A stretch of DNA of 64,000 nucleotides from G965279335 sp965279285 (lineage in GTDB: Bacteria > Pseudomonadota > Gammaproteobacteria > DSM-16500), in contig OZ257148.1 in assembly GCA_965279285.1 (NCBI GenBank), positions 186,001-250,000 on the forward strand. Reading direction: 5' to 3'. This document shows, in pieces, positions 26,105-36,721 of this stretch. Each line of letters begins with the position of its first letter. Position 1 is the first letter of the stretch. The position numbers and the translations under genes were made by a program. The notes below the pieces were generated by a model, which was not told where the DNA came from, did not search any database, and saw only the letters and a list, made by a program, of their open reading frames with translations.

Positions 26105-28409
26105 AAACACCTCGTTCTTCATAAGCAGCATAAGCACGAATACTGAATATAGCGAGCCCCACAACGCTAATTAGAGTGATCAACCACAAACTGGAACTAA
26201 AAGGATGACGCACAAACGTAGCAGCCTGATAAAAACCAACCGCCACACAATAAGCAACGCCTGTCGTCCACAACACTGAAAAAACTGTCCAAACACGACT
26301 CACCTCTCGCACCATCGCCGCTGTCGTAGAAATGCAAGGAAAATACAACAACACAAATAATAAATACGCCATTGCTCCCACTTGACCATCAAAATGCTGA
26401 TACATTAGACCATAAACACTTTGCGATAAATTATGCACCGACGCTTTTGCTAAAACAGGATGGCTTAACGAACTTCCAAGCTGCACAAGATTCGCGGGAA
26501 TCGAAACAAAAGCACTCTGCAATCCGCCCCAAAAACTATAGGTATCTGCTTGTATTACTGATAAATGACCTAATTGACTATACAAAGTATTCAATGTCCC
26601 AACGACAACTTCTTTTGCTAACACACCAGTCAACAAACTAACAGCAGCTGGCCAATTATCCATTTGAATTCCCATTGGACTAAAAATAGGTGTAATCCAT
26701 AAACCTAAAACCGACAAGATGGAATGCACATCACCATCGCCACTATTTAAAGTACCTTCAACATTTAAACTATTTAATGTGCCCAACAAAATGCAAATCG
26801 GCACAATTAATTTTCCAGCGCGCAAAACAAAACCTTTTAAACGCTGCCAAGCATGCAAACTCAGCGTGCGAAAATGTGGAATATGATATGGCGGCAATTC
26901 CATAATCAATGGCGCCGACTCACCTTTTAACAGCGTTTTTCGCAGTAAAAATCCAGTTAACATTGCCATCAAAATACCGATAAGATACAAAACAAAAATA
27001 ATATTTTGCCCACCGATGGGAAAAAATGCTGCAACAAAAACAGCATAAATCGCTAACCGCGCACCGCATGACATAAATGGACTCATCATAACAGTGAGTA
27101 TACGATCACGTTTATTCTCTAAAGTACGCGCAGCCATCACGCCAGGCACATTACAGCCAAAACCTACTACCATCGGTACAAATGATTTGCCTGGCAAACC
27201 AAGCACACGCATCAAGCGGTCGACGACAAATGCAGCACGCGCCATATAACCAGAATCTTCTAACAGGGCGAGAAATAAGAACATTGCACCAATCACGGGG
27301 ATAAAAGTAATCGTGGTATTAATCCCTTTACCAATTCCATTGGCAATTAACGCTGTTAACCATGCGGGAACACTAAGCTGTGTTAGTAAATAATTTACTC
27401 CACCAACAAAAATCGTATTGCCGCTAATATCAAAAAAATCCTGGAATGCGCCACCAATATTGATAGCAAAGAAAAACATTAAGTACATGACCGCTAAAAA
27501 AATTGGAATCCCTAATACTCGGTTTAAAACTATTTTATCTATTCGTGCTGTGACTGTTGGCGTATTCACGCTATTTTTAACAATACAATCAGCAATCAAT
27601 GTTTGAATATAATTATAACGCGCGTCTGCTAACACAATATCCGCATCTTCACCTGTTTCTGACTGTATGCGTGCTTGCCAATTTAATACTTGCGCCTTGA
27701 TATCGGGTGTTATTTTTTCTTGCGCAAATAAGTCACCCTCTAATAAGCGCATTGCTAAAAAATCAGATTCTGTTTTAGTTGTAAGCTCAGCAATCGCTGC
27801 TTGAGTTAAACTATTTTTTTCAGTAAGAATGGTTTGTGTCGTTAATGGCGAAGACAACATGGGGTGAGTGTAAATAGCTTGCTTAAGCTCAACAATACCT
27901 TGGTTTTTATTTGCAGCTAATGGAATAACGGAACAACCTAATTTTTTTTCTAGTTTTTTTAAATCAATTTTAATTTGACGTTGATCAGCAATATCCATCA
28001 TATTAACAGCAACAATCATTGGGACGCGCATATCTAATAATTGCAAAGTTAAATATAAATGCCGCTCTAAATTACTGGCATCTAAAATATTAACAATCAC
28101 ATCAACATGGCGATTTAAAATATATTCACACGCAATACGCTCATCCACGGCTGAATCTGAAACTACATTTAAAGAATAAGTTCCAGGTAAATCCACCACT
28201 TCTATCATTTGTTGTTGTTCAGTAAAAAAACCGCTTTTACGCTCTACCGTCACCCCCGGCCAATTACCAACGCATTGACAACCGTTAGTTAAGGCATTGA
28301 ATAGAGTTGTTTTACCGCAGTTAGGATTACCTACCAAGCCGATAGTCAGTTTTTTATGGTTATTTTCACCCGTTGCGTTACTACAACAAGCTTTAGAGAA
28401 CCATTTCAT
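26091..28409 (-). CDS. feoB: Ferrous iron transporter B
   Basis: 772 aa. The N-terminal G-protein domain has the P-loop GNPNCGKTT (residues 27-35), switch and DLPGTYSL (G3), and VNMMD (G4). A helical GDI-like segment follows, then the membrane part with two Gate repeats (CGARLAIYAVFVAAFF and YFPCISTTAAMVREVSR, each with a conserved Cys). It takes up Fe(II) at the inner membrane, important in low-oxygen or intracellular niches. The start overlaps feoA by four bases and the end overlaps feoC, so the three are co-translated. Confidence 0.97.
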   Translation of the reverse strand: MKWFSKACCSNATGENNHKKLTIGLVGNPNCGKTTLFNALTNGCQCVGNWPGVTVERKSGFFTEQQQMIEVVDLPGTYSLNVVSDSAVDERIACEYILNRHVDVIVNILDASNLERHLYLTLQLLDMRVPMIVAVNMMDIADQRQIKIDLKKLEKKLGCSVIPLAANKNQGIVELKQAIYTHPMLSSPLTTQTILTEKNSLTQAAIAELTTKTESDFLAMRLLEGDLFAQEKITPDIKAQVLNWQARIQSETGEDADIVLADARYNYIQTLIADCIVKNSVNTPTVTARIDKIVLNRVLGIPIFLAVMYLMFFFAINIGGAFQDFFDISGNTIFVGGVNYLLTQLSVPAWLTALIANGIGKGINTTITFIPVIGAMFLFLALLEDSGYMARAAFVVDRLMRVLGLPGKSFVPMVVGFGCNVPGVMAARTLENKRDRILTVMMSPFMSCGARLAIYAVFVAAFFPIGGQNIIFVLYLIGILMAMLTGFLLRKTLLKGESAPLIMELPPYHIPHFRTLSLHAWQRLKGFVLRAGKLIVPICILLGTLNSLNVEGTLNSGDGDVHSILSVLGLWITPIFSPMGIQMDNWPAAVSLLTGVLAKEVVVGTLNTLYSQLGHLSVIQADTYSFWGGLQSAFVSIPANLVQLGSSLSHPVLAKASVHNLSQSVYGLMYQHFDGQVGAMAYLLFVLLYFPCISTTAAMVREVSRVWTVFSVLWTTGVAYCVAVGFYQAATFVRHPFSSSLWLITLISVVGLAIFSIRAYAAYEERGVYEFA

Positions 28410-28642
28410 AAGGCCACCTTTTCAATTTCTAAGATTCCCGCTTCACTTTTGCGTAAACTTAGAGCGAAACCACGCACGGTAAGCTCAACCGGGTCCCCTA
28501 GGGGCGCAATCCGCGTCAGAGTAAACTCTGTGCCAGGAATTAATCCCATTGAAATCAATTTATTACGATACATTTTTTCACCTGCGTGCAGACGAATAAT
28601 CCGACCTCGTTCCCCAACTTTCATGTGGCTAAGCTGCATCAT
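28406..28642 (-). CDS. feoA: Ferrous iron transport protein A
   Basis: 78-aa SH3-like protein: GERGRIIRLHAG near the N-terminus, then RNKLISMGLIPGTEFTLTRIAPLGDPVEL, the FeoA signature, and a C-terminal ALSLRKSEAG. FeoA is a small cytoplasmic partner required for FeoB function. It is the first gene of feoABC. A perfect 9-3-9 Fur-like palindrome lies 65 bases upstream, indicating iron-dependent repression. Confidence 0.95.
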   Translation of the reverse strand: MMQLSHMKVGERGRIIRLHAGEKMYRNKLISMGLIPGTEFTLTRIAPLGDPVELTVRGFALSLRKSEAGILEIEKVAL

Positions 28643-28706
28643 CTCTGGTTTTCTACCTCATTTGTTGTAGACTAGTGTCCTACACCCAACACATTCTTGT
28701 CAATCG

Positions 28707-28727
28707 AAATGAGAACTATTCTCATTT
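28707..28727 (-). promoter_or_regulatory. Fur-box-like operator of feoABC
   Basis: AAATGAGAA-CTA-TTCTCATTT is a perfect 9-bp inverted repeat with a 3-bp spacer, close to the Fur consensus GATAATGATAATCATTATC in its core (TGAGAA..TTCTCA). It lies between feoA and the divergent giant gene, nearer feoA. The genes it precedes import iron, so Fur control is the natural reading. Confidence 0.8.
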
Positions 28728-28740
28728 AGGTCCTAAGCGT

Positions 28741-28790
28741 TAAGAAAACATTAAGAAAATGAGATTACACTAACAACTATGGGTTATAAG
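28741..28790 (+). promoter_or_regulatory. Possible PmrA-like direct repeat and promoter of the giant gene
   Basis: TTAAG at 28741 and 28752 are direct repeats with an 11-bp period (TTAAG-N6-TTAAG), like the PmrA box YTTAAK-N5-YTTAAK apart from a purine at the Y positions. A TTATAA -10-like sequence follows at 28785-28790 and another TATAAT at about 28803-28808. In Legionella and Coxiella, PmrA drives Dot/Icm and effector genes. The match is short in AT-rich DNA, so this is tentative. Confidence 0.35.
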
Positions 28791-28865
28791 TAGGCAAATA
28801 AGATATAATGTAAGTAACATGACGCAAAATAACTAGATCTGTTAACTGATTGCAGGGCATACACT

Positions 28866-31800
28866 ATGAGCGGAACACGATACAAGGTTGTTGATTGCTT
28901 AGAAGCGGCAAATGAAGCGGTTGGAAACGCGAATGCCAACTTGATAAAAAATAATAAGAATTTAATAACCTGCATTACTTTAGAAGTTAAAAAACATTAT
29001 CCTGAATCAGAATTTCAATTACAAAAAACGAACACCGCTTCATCAGAAGACAGTAGCGTACTGACAGCCTTACTTGATAATGATGATGACAGCAGTGCTG
29101 CCGCTGGAGAAGATCTTCTTAATTTACTTTTTACTAACATCGCCATTAATTCAAACGAACTTAATTCTGATAGTAAAAAAGCAACTGCACTCGCCAGCAG
29201 CTTAACTGCTAATCTATTAAGCCTAATAGCAAGAAATGTTGTTACAACAGGTGCTGGTGTTGCAATAACCGTTTCCACGCCAGAGCAAAACCAAGCTGTT
29301 CAAGCAATGTTTACCAATGCCATCAAAAGCTATCGTCAACATATGAGTACAAAAGCAAACACTAAAAAAAACCAAACTAAAGTCTCGCAACTTTTTTCAG
29401 ATGATCAAGAAGATGATCTAAACAATTCAAATAGTGAGAATGATAGCTCAGGTAATGATTCAGACGATGAACCTGGTGAAGCAAAACAACAGCCTGCTAC
29501 AACTACCATAGCAACCGACCATGATGATAGCGATGATGACACAAAACCACTCATTCTACAGAGTGTACCTAACGCTAATATAGATGAAAAAAAACCATCA
29601 TCGAATGCTGCTAATGACTCAGACAATGATGACGATAATGATGATCCAGAGAGCACAAGCCGCTCTTTTGTAGGCCATAAAAGATCAGTATCAGGCACTA
29701 TCCTTGCTAAAAACGGTTCAGACCAAAAAAATCCAATTTCCAGCAATACACAAACACGCTCAGCTATCGATACAAAAATAAACCGCCCAACAAAGGTTCA
29801 ACCAACTAAGCTCGACCTTAAAGATATTAAACCAGATGCAATCCCTGCTCCACATACTTTAGGCGCAATGTTAATTGAACAACTCACTGCCCCAGTTGAA
29901 AAAGCAGAGAGTAAAGACGCTAAAAAAAATCCAGCTTTATCCACCACCGAAGCTAAGAGAAAGGCTGCTTATCAAGTCATCGAAGATATTGTTTTTATGC
30001 TGAGCCCAACAGAACAAATGGCTTTTATAAAAACAGCTATGGCTGAGTTTTCAATCGGCACAAAAGATGAGTATAAACAATTGAACGAAACTTATCTTGA
30101 GTATCAAACATGGGCTGCAAAATCTGCAAAAGAGCAAGCAGCAAGAGACCAACAAATTGATGTTATCAAAAAAGAACTAGCAACGACAACAGCAAGTGCC
30201 AGAGCCACATTAGTTAATCATCAAAAGAGATATAATACCAATGAAAAACTAGCCAACAACTCATCCATCATCCGTCAAAAAAGAGCAGCCTTAAGAGACA
30301 TCGCTATTGCAGAAAGAAATGCTGCAAGAGACATTAGCAAACTTTTTAATGAAGAGCCCTTACAAAAAGAGATCTACAAAAAAACTTTCAATGATTATTA
30401 TACAAAGACAATTCGTCCTGCATTAACAAATCCTAACCACCGCGCAGAAAAACAAAACTGGGCCACCCTTGCCCGACAAATATGCAACATCCCTGAAAAA
30501 CAAAGTGACCGCCCTCACATTAATGACGTCCATAAAAATGAAAACATTTTTGACCGCCCATTAATCAAAGCAGATAGCACAACAATCCATCACAATAAAA
30601 CCACTCTGCGTGATGTATTTGGTGCCAACAATGACAATTTCCGCTTTATTTCTGGTAAAGCAGGAGGCGCAAACTATTCTGGTGTTGGTGGTGGCATACG
30701 TGTTGCTGTTTATCAAGACAAGAATGGCATATTGCATACACAAAAAGATATTCTTAAACAGCCAACTGATTTATTTTCCAGTAAAAGTAAACAGACTGAC
30801 GACACGCCAGATCAAGCAGAAATTCAATTTGCAGAAATAATGGAAGAGTTTTTTGTTAGCTACGTTTTACAGCCTATTAATAGAGCTAACGTTGTTTTAA
30901 TCGAATTAAAAAAAGATGAAAAAATTTCTGATGAGCTATTAATTAAAATCTCAAAAAGAAACAATGGCGCGCCTGTTCTAGTAAAACAAGAGAATCACTT
31001 TTTCTTTTACGGATGCAAAGACGACGACTATAACCGTACCGACTTATCAAAAGAAGAAGCTGGGCATTTTATAGCCCTACCCTTCGAAGCCGGAAAAAAC
31101 AAACTCATAAACGCAAGCGATCCCAACTTTACCCCTGCGATGCTTGATATCTTACAAACACACGACGACACTCTTAACAAAATAGATCCAGATACTATCT
31201 CTACCGTAACACTGTCAGTCATGCCTAATGCGCTTGACCCCAGTGACCCGCAGCCTGAAGAAATAGGTGTTTCTTCTTTATTTTTCGATGGCTGGGAAGA
31301 CGTACATACTGCAGCACACTTAGCAAAATTTGCCGCCGATCAAGAAGCTGCCGATGCTAAACTAGGAATTAAAAAACCAGACACCGTCTCTAAACCAAGC
31401 TCCGAGTCTGTCATTCCCAAGAGAGGAAGTGGCCCTGCCAATGGTCCAATCATCAACGTTGAAATGCTAGGTGGAACCCCTGATTTTCAACCTGGGGTAG
31501 AAATTCTTGTCAATAAACAAAATATTCCGGGCCTCGGTAGAATTGTCAAACCTGTGTGGCTAGGGAACTACTCAGTACACACTGAAAATGGCGGTGTATC
31601 TATCATTGAAAGAGATGGAAAAGAACAAAAAACATTTACCTTTATTGACCTAGGCGCGGGTGGTGGCGTTACACAAAAAGTTGAAAAAGGTGGGGGATTT
31701 TCTCGCGCAGTACATCTACACAGCTCAACCCTGCGTAAAAATTATTCCGCTTATGTGCTTGCATATCCCGATAATATACGAATAGCGAAGGCATTTGTTG

Positions 31801-34800
31801 AAGATTTCGATCAAGACATTAATGAATATCCGCAAGACTTACTTTTCAGCCGGATAGAAAGAGCCACCTATCTACTCGCATCACGATTTAAACTACCACA
31901 ATTTATCGAATGGGCAGAAAAAAATGGTCTCACGCTGACTGATCCAGCAAAAAAAGATTTTAAGCTAGCGATAAAAGAAATGATAAGCTTTAAAAAAGAA
32001 CGTCTCTTAGCACGACAAAATTCAATAAGAGAAATCGCATATACTTACAAAATCAGCAATTACGTCAGGCTCGATGGCACTGATTACACTCAAGATGATA
32101 TTATTAAACTTATCAAAGATCATCCTACTTTTTCTGTTCGCAGTAAGATAAGATTTCGTGGCAAGAATATTCCTGATGATGCAGAGAAAAAAATAAAAAC
32201 GCTCGTCAAGCAAGCTCTGCATGATGACCCAGACATGCAATCAGGCATCAATGCGATTTTATTTAATGATATTAAATTAAGTACCAAACCAGAAAAAGGT
32301 GAGTTACCACAAAAAATCCGTCTACTGAATACTGTTCGGTGCTTAACGTCCCGATTACAAATGTTTGAGCATCTCGCTAAAAGAGTTGAAGCCGCAAACA
32401 TACCTCAAACCGAAAAATTTAATTTAGCTAGACAAGAGATGCAAGAATTAATCTCATCTCTAACTAACGCAACAAAGCAACGTTCAGAAGGCGGTTATAA
32501 CTTAAACGATAAAGCAGAAAGAAATATTTTACGCCAGCTCTGCGACGGTGCTTATCGCAATGCAGTCAGCATATTCAATGAAATTACTTTCTCAATTGAT
32601 CCTGATAAACAAAGCGAAAGCCAAATTCAATTACTGCATAAAATGCACGTTTATGAAGAACCCACAACTGGAAAAGAGCAAACTCAATATTTAGCAGACG
32701 TCATCAAAAAAAATGATGCTCTTATCAAAGATAAGAACGTGCTCGATACATTAACCAAACCCACTATCGGTTCTATTTTAAGAAATGAAATCTTAGGCCG
32801 AAAAACTTCCGCAGAAGATAAAAGAACAGAGTTAGAAATAAGACAAGACACTTATGATACCTTGATCACTATTTCAAAAAAACTTTTTGACAAAGATCAA
32901 TATGACTTTATCAGCAGAATCATAACAACATTTAAATTAAATCTTTCTATTCACGATGATGATAATAAAAAAATATCGCTCGATACTCTCTACGAACGAC
33001 TTGAAAAGAACTTAAAAGAAAAATTTAACGATAAAAGCCGTGATCCCAGCCTAAAAAACGCTACCTTATGGAACCCATTAATCAATAGCCTTTTTAGTCT
33101 TAATCAAAAACAAAATACCTTACCCAAAGTAAAAGAAAGCCCAGGCGTACTCAATAATGAACTTGCTGTGCTCGACTTAGATGCTAATCAAACTTCAGCC
33201 GAAAACATATTTAAAAAATTAAGCTCGGATATGAAAGATTATTTTTATTTTGCGCCCAAAGAAGGTGGACAAGATCCCAGTGAATACGACGGCTGGTATA
33301 TAACACTTTTTCGCGATAACACGGGAAAAATATGCAGCTCTGAACGTATTTTTCATAAAACCGAAGAAGATGCTTTACACAACTTAACTGAGGTTATGAC
33401 AGGAAGCGCTAGAACGTTACTAGCACCTGGTATCACGGCTAACACTAAACTAGTCAGAACCCATACGGGTAAACTAGGAATAGCATCGCTCGCGCTACCT
33501 AATTTTATCGAATTATTTAAATTAGCCGGCCATAAAGAACGAAAAGCAGCGAGCAGCAAAGAAATAAACCAACTCGTAGATGCACTCACGAATGGAAAGC
33601 CATACCGCTTAAAAGCAGACAGCCCCTTAAGAAACAAAATGGTCACGGTTGATAAAGAGTGGCTAAAACAGCATCCTGATTTAAAGGGACCACGGCAAAA
33701 ACTCGGCGATGTATTAGATCGCGGTTATAAAGTTCCTGGTTTTTATGAAGGCATGGTAGCCTCATGGGGTGCGCGCTATAAAGATCACCACAGTGGAAAT
33801 GTTGGTATATTTATCGATAACAATGGCCAAATCCAGTTTGGTATTATTGATCACGCCAAAGGTTATGAAAAACTCAGCCCAACGATAGACCCCCATCATT
33901 ATGCGGATGACATTACTCGTCTTACTCGCGGCCTTTTTTATTATCTTTCATTTAAAACGTGGAAATCTAAAAAATCATTGCCTACAAATCACTTGCGTGG
34001 CGACTATAATGAAAATATCAGAGTCGATAAAAAAATGGCAGATGCCATTAGAGCAAGCGCTAATCACGCGACAATAAGCGACATAGAAGCTGATGTAGAT
34101 AATCAAATTGCAATGCTTAACAATCCAACGCTACCTATCCCTATCGAGCTGATTAATGATTTTGCTGAGTGGCTAGGCATCCCACCTCCTCAAGGTAAAC
34201 CCGACTTTAGTCCTAAAAAAGATATTAAACCATTCCTCATTGATATGATGCATGAAGGCTTACAATCATTGCGTGCCTTTGCAAATGATATTGAACTCAG
34301 TAAATGCTTTACCATTTCTAATCAACGAAGCTTTTTTTACTATAACGCAAAACTTAGCGAAAAAGGCCAGAAAAAACTAGAAGATCTCATTCGTAAAAAT
34401 CCTTTTTACTTTCTTAAAAATTATGATGTTGCACATGGCCGAGCAGATCTTATTACAGGAAGTAAAATATTTCATTTTCGCGGCAGAGCAGGTGATAAGT
34501 CGGTAGATCAAACTTATTTAATGTCTGAAATTAAAAGAGTACAAGATGCGGTATTAAGCGAACCACTCATGCAAGAGGGGATTCGTGGACTCCTGTTAGA
34601 AAACTGGGAAAATCTTAGCATTCTTGAGATTGCAAAAAAATACCAAACTTATCTCGAGGAGCTTAATGGCATTCTAAAAAATTCAGCTGATCAAGATGCT
34701 AGATTACAATTAGACAACAGCCTTAAAAGCATAAACCATGCTCTTGAACCAATAAGCTCTAGAAGTATTGCCGAAGCAAACCTTGCTATACATTGTGATA

Positions 34801-36716
34801 ATGCCTACAAAACAATTATCAGTCTCTACAAAAATAAATTGTCACAGGAAGAAAGAGTGACACTGTTGACTAATATCAAAGGAATAAATGCCAACCCTAA
34901 CCAAAAAACAACAAATGCTACTAGCAGCACGAAACATCCTATTAAAATAACTCCTCATCGAGAAGAAGATAGCCTTCTCATTCAAAGACTACAAGCTACA
35001 CTTAAAACGAGTGAACTGGCTATAAATAAAAAACAAGAAACCTTAGTTAAAATTATTGAAAAACAGTTGACAGAACTCGAAGAACTAGCTCGCCTTAAAG
35101 TTAAAAGCAGCTCTGCATCATCAAGCAGCTCTCGAAGTTCAACGCCACCAACAGACCAAAAAGATCATAAATATAGCCCACAACCAAGCATGGCTTCTAT
35201 CCGTGCTGAAAAATTAATAACTAACATCAAAAATAATTTAGCGCTTGCAAAAGAGCAACATACCAGCAAAGATATCTCAACAAAAAAACACCCTGATTTT
35301 TACGTGCCAACTGAGGGTAGTAAGCATCGCCCAGCGGTTCGTCTCGAACCTATTGCAACTCCTTGCACCAGCCCAGAAGATGCATATACTCAACTTGTGA
35401 AAAAAGCGCCCTCTCTTGCTGAGAAAACATCAGCAGATGTTGCGAGTGGAGTATCAAGTATTCCCTCACAGAAAAAAGTAGACCCAGACTCAAGCCCTAC
35501 ACCTATTCGACTTGTTACCACAGAACAAGCTATGTTCTATCCTAACCCTATCGATGACAACAACTACAAGGACGCTGCAAGTCCCACGAGCGGATGGCAA
35601 ATCACCCTTAAAGAAAGCCCTAGAGGAACTATCTATAATACAAAAAATCTAGGCAGTCATCATGGTGAGCCGGAAAAACTACGAATCGCTGTTATTCTGA
35701 CAGAAAGTCTATTGACAAATTTTACTAATGGAGAAATAACGCTTCCAGAAGCAGTGCGATTGAAAATTACTACTCTAAAGCGAAAGCAAAATGAGAGCGG
35801 CGATGAGAGCGACGATGATTATAAAAAAAGACAAGCAGAAGCAATAAAAAATTATTATATAACCTTTTTTCAAGAAAATTACGTAGATGATTTACAAGAT
35901 AACATGAGCAACCCACAAGATGTCTCTCTCAAGAGTTTAAAAGCTTGCTTAGAAAAAGCAACTCAATCTGGTGGCACTTTCATTAAAAAAACATTTACTA
36001 CGACCACTTTAAGTGGAATAGCCACAAAATTATATGAAGACTATACAGCAAAAACCCAAGTCTCCATTAGCCCAAAAAATAAAACTGATAAAAATATAAT
36101 TAAATTACCCAATGCTGATTTTTTAACCTGGGCTTATACTCAATTACAAAGTATTTTAGCGCAACCTATCGATCGTGAGCTGGCTTTACGCGGTCGCAAA
36201 CATCATCCTGAATTTATTAAAGCTTTGCTTTTAGTTTCTGAAGCAATGGAAAATAAAGTTAAAATATATGACTTTACCGATTTTGAAGCTCAACCTGGAG
36301 TTCCTTACGAAACCGACCCAAAACAAGTCGCAGCTTTAAAAGAAATTTTAAGTAATGAAAAGCATCGACTCTTTAAAGAGATGACTAAACACGTCCGACT
36401 ATTTGATATTGAAATGAAACAACAGGAAAAAATAGCGATCGCACAAACATCTGTTGCAAAAACCGTGTATACAGAATCTAGCCGATCAAGAAAAACAAGT
36501 GTTGATCACTCAAGTCCACCACGCTCTCGCTCTGCTAGTGTCTCTCAAGCAAGCTCAGAGCCTTCATCACCAAAAAGCACAGGGAGTGTAGCTTCTCATC
36601 CTGTAACAAATGAGAAATCATCACTGTTTAACCACGGGCAACATAGCAGTGCAGAGGAAAAATATCCTCTACCAAGTCGAAGGCCATCATTATCCAAGAG
36701 TGATGATAAAAGCTAA
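28866..36716 (+). CDS. Giant protein (2616 aa) with two tandem kinase-like modules
   Basis: No signal peptide or membrane segments. The N-terminus is helical, then a low-complexity acidic Asp/Ser region (about residues 180-265). Two modules look duplicated. Module 1 (about 580-1130) has VWLGNYSVHTENGG near 896, FTFIDLGAG near 924 and IRFRGKN near 1094. Module 2 (about 1470-1920) has VASWGARYKDHHSGN near 1635, FGIIDHAKG near 1657 and FHFRGRAG near 1868. The HHSGN...IDHAKG spacing resembles the catalytic and metal-binding loops (DRHxxN...IDFG) of PI3/4-kinase- or HipA-like folds; module 1 keeps Asn and Asp but lacks the usual Asp-Arg-His. A third, shorter N-lobe-like segment starts near 2241 (SGWQITLKE). 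The tail is Ser-rich and polar. I infer a secreted, host-directed kinase-like protein; no substrate can be named. Confidence 0.7.
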   Translation: MSGTRYKVVDCLEAANEAVGNANANLIKNNKNLITCITLEVKKHYPESEFQLQKTNTASSEDSSVLTALLDNDDDSSAAAGEDLLNLLFTNIAINSNELNSDSKKATALASSLTANLLSLIARNVVTTGAGVAITVSTPEQNQAVQAMFTNAIKSYRQHMSTKANTKKNQTKVSQLFSDDQEDDLNNSNSENDSSGNDSDDEPGEAKQQPATTTIATDHDDSDDDTKPLILQSVPNANIDEKKPSSNAANDSDNDDDNDDPESTSRSFVGHKRSVSGTILAKNGSDQKNPISSNTQTRSAIDTKINRPTKVQPTKLDLKDIKPDAIPAPHTLGAMLIEQLTAPVEKAESKDAKKNPALSTTEAKRKAAYQVIEDIVFMLSPTEQMAFIKTAMAEFSIGTKDEYKQLNETYLEYQTWAAKSAKEQAARDQQIDVIKKELATTTASARATLVNHQKRYNTNEKLANNSSIIRQKRAALRDIAIAERNAARDISKLFNEEPLQKEIYKKTFNDYYTKTIRPALTNPNHRAEKQNWATLARQICNIPEKQSDRPHINDVHKNENIFDRPLIKADSTTIHHNKTTLRDVFGANNDNFRFISGKAGGANYSGVGGGIRVAVYQDKNGILHTQKDILKQPTDLFSSKSKQTDDTPDQAEIQFAEIMEEFFVSYVLQPINRANVVLIELKKDEKISDELLIKISKRNNGAPVLVKQENHFFFYGCKDDDYNRTDLSKEEAGHFIALPFEAGKNKLINASDPNFTPAMLDILQTHDDTLNKIDPDTISTVTLSVMPNALDPSDPQPEEIGVSSLFFDGWEDVHTAAHLAKFAADQEAADAKLGIKKPDTVSKPSSESVIPKRGSGPANGPIINVEMLGGTPDFQPGVEILVNKQNIPGLGRIVKPVWLGNYSVHTENGGVSIIERDGKEQKTFTFIDLGAGGGVTQKVEKGGGFSRAVHLHSSTLRKNYSAYVLAYPDNIRIAKAFVEDFDQDINEYPQDLLFSRIERATYLLASRFKLPQFIEWAEKNGLTLTDPAKKDFKLAIKEMISFKKERLLARQNSIREIAYTYKISNYVRLDGTDYTQDDIIKLIKDHPTFSVRSKIRFRGKNIPDDAEKKIKTLVKQALHDDPDMQSGINAILFNDIKLSTKPEKGELPQKIRLLNTVRCLTSRLQMFEHLAKRVEAANIPQTEKFNLARQEMQELISSLTNATKQRSEGGYNLNDKAERNILRQLCDGAYRNAVSIFNEITFSIDPDKQSESQIQLLHKMHVYEEPTTGKEQTQYLADVIKKNDALIKDKNVLDTLTKPTIGSILRNEILGRKTSAEDKRTELEIRQDTYDTLITISKKLFDKDQYDFISRIITTFKLNLSIHDDDNKKISLDTLYERLEKNLKEKFNDKSRDPSLKNATLWNPLINSLFSLNQKQNTLPKVKESPGVLNNELAVLDLDANQTSAENIFKKLSSDMKDYFYFAPKEGGQDPSEYDGWYITLFRDNTGKICSSERIFHKTEEDALHNLTEVMTGSARTLLAPGITANTKLVRTHTGKLGIASLALPNFIELFKLAGHKERKAASSKEINQLVDALTNGKPYRLKADSPLRNKMVTVDKEWLKQHPDLKGPRQKLGDVLDRGYKVPGFYEGMVASWGARYKDHHSGNVGIFIDNNGQIQFGIIDHAKGYEKLSPTIDPHHYADDITRLTRGLFYYLSFKTWKSKKSLPTNHLRGDYNENIRVDKKMADAIRASANHATISDIEADVDNQIAMLNNPTLPIPIELINDFAEWLGIPPPQGKPDFSPKKDIKPFLIDMMHEGLQSLRAFANDIELSKCFTISNQRSFFYYNAKLSEKGQKKLEDLIRKNPFYFLKNYDVAHGRADLITGSKIFHFRGRAGDKSVDQTYLMSEIKRVQDAVLSEPLMQEGIRGLLLENWENLSILEIAKKYQTYLEELNGILKNSADQDARLQLDNSLKSINHALEPISSRSIAEANLAIHCDNAYKTIISLYKNKLSQEERVTLLTNIKGINANPNQKTTNATSSTKHPIKITPHREEDSLLIQRLQATLKTSELAINKKQETLVKIIEKQLTELEELARLKVKSSSASSSSSRSSTPPTDQKDHKYSPQPSMASIRAEKLITNIKNNLALAKEQHTSKDISTKKHPDFYVPTEGSKHRPAVRLEPIATPCTSPEDAYTQLVKKAPSLAEKTSADVASGVSSIPSQKKVDPDSSPTPIRLVTTEQAMFYPNPIDDNNYKDAASPTSGWQITLKESPRGTIYNTKNLGSHHGEPEKLRIAVILTESLLTNFTNGEITLPEAVRLKITTLKRKQNESGDESDDDYKKRQAEAIKNYYITFFQENYVDDLQDNMSNPQDVSLKSLKACLEKATQSGGTFIKKTFTTTTLSGIATKLYEDYTAKTQVSISPKNKTDKNIIKLPNADFLTWAYTQLQSILAQPIDRELALRGRKHHPEFIKALLLVSEAMENKVKIYDFTDFEAQPGVPYETDPKQVAALKEILSNEKHRLFKEMTKHVRLFDIEMKQQEKIAIAQTSVAKTVYTESSRSRKTSVDHSSPPRSRSASVSQASSEPSSPKSTGSVASHPVTNEKSSLFNHGQHSSAEEKYPLPSRRPSLSKSDDKS

Positions 36717-36721
36717 ATGTT

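Noticed and set aside
28784..28975. Minus-strand frame of 63 codons at the start of the giant gene
   Set aside because: Antisense of the giant gene and its promoter; no ribosome-binding site.
29405..29746. Minus-strand Ser/Leu-rich frame of 113 codons
   Set aside because: Mirror of the acidic low-complexity stretch of the giant protein, a common artefact.
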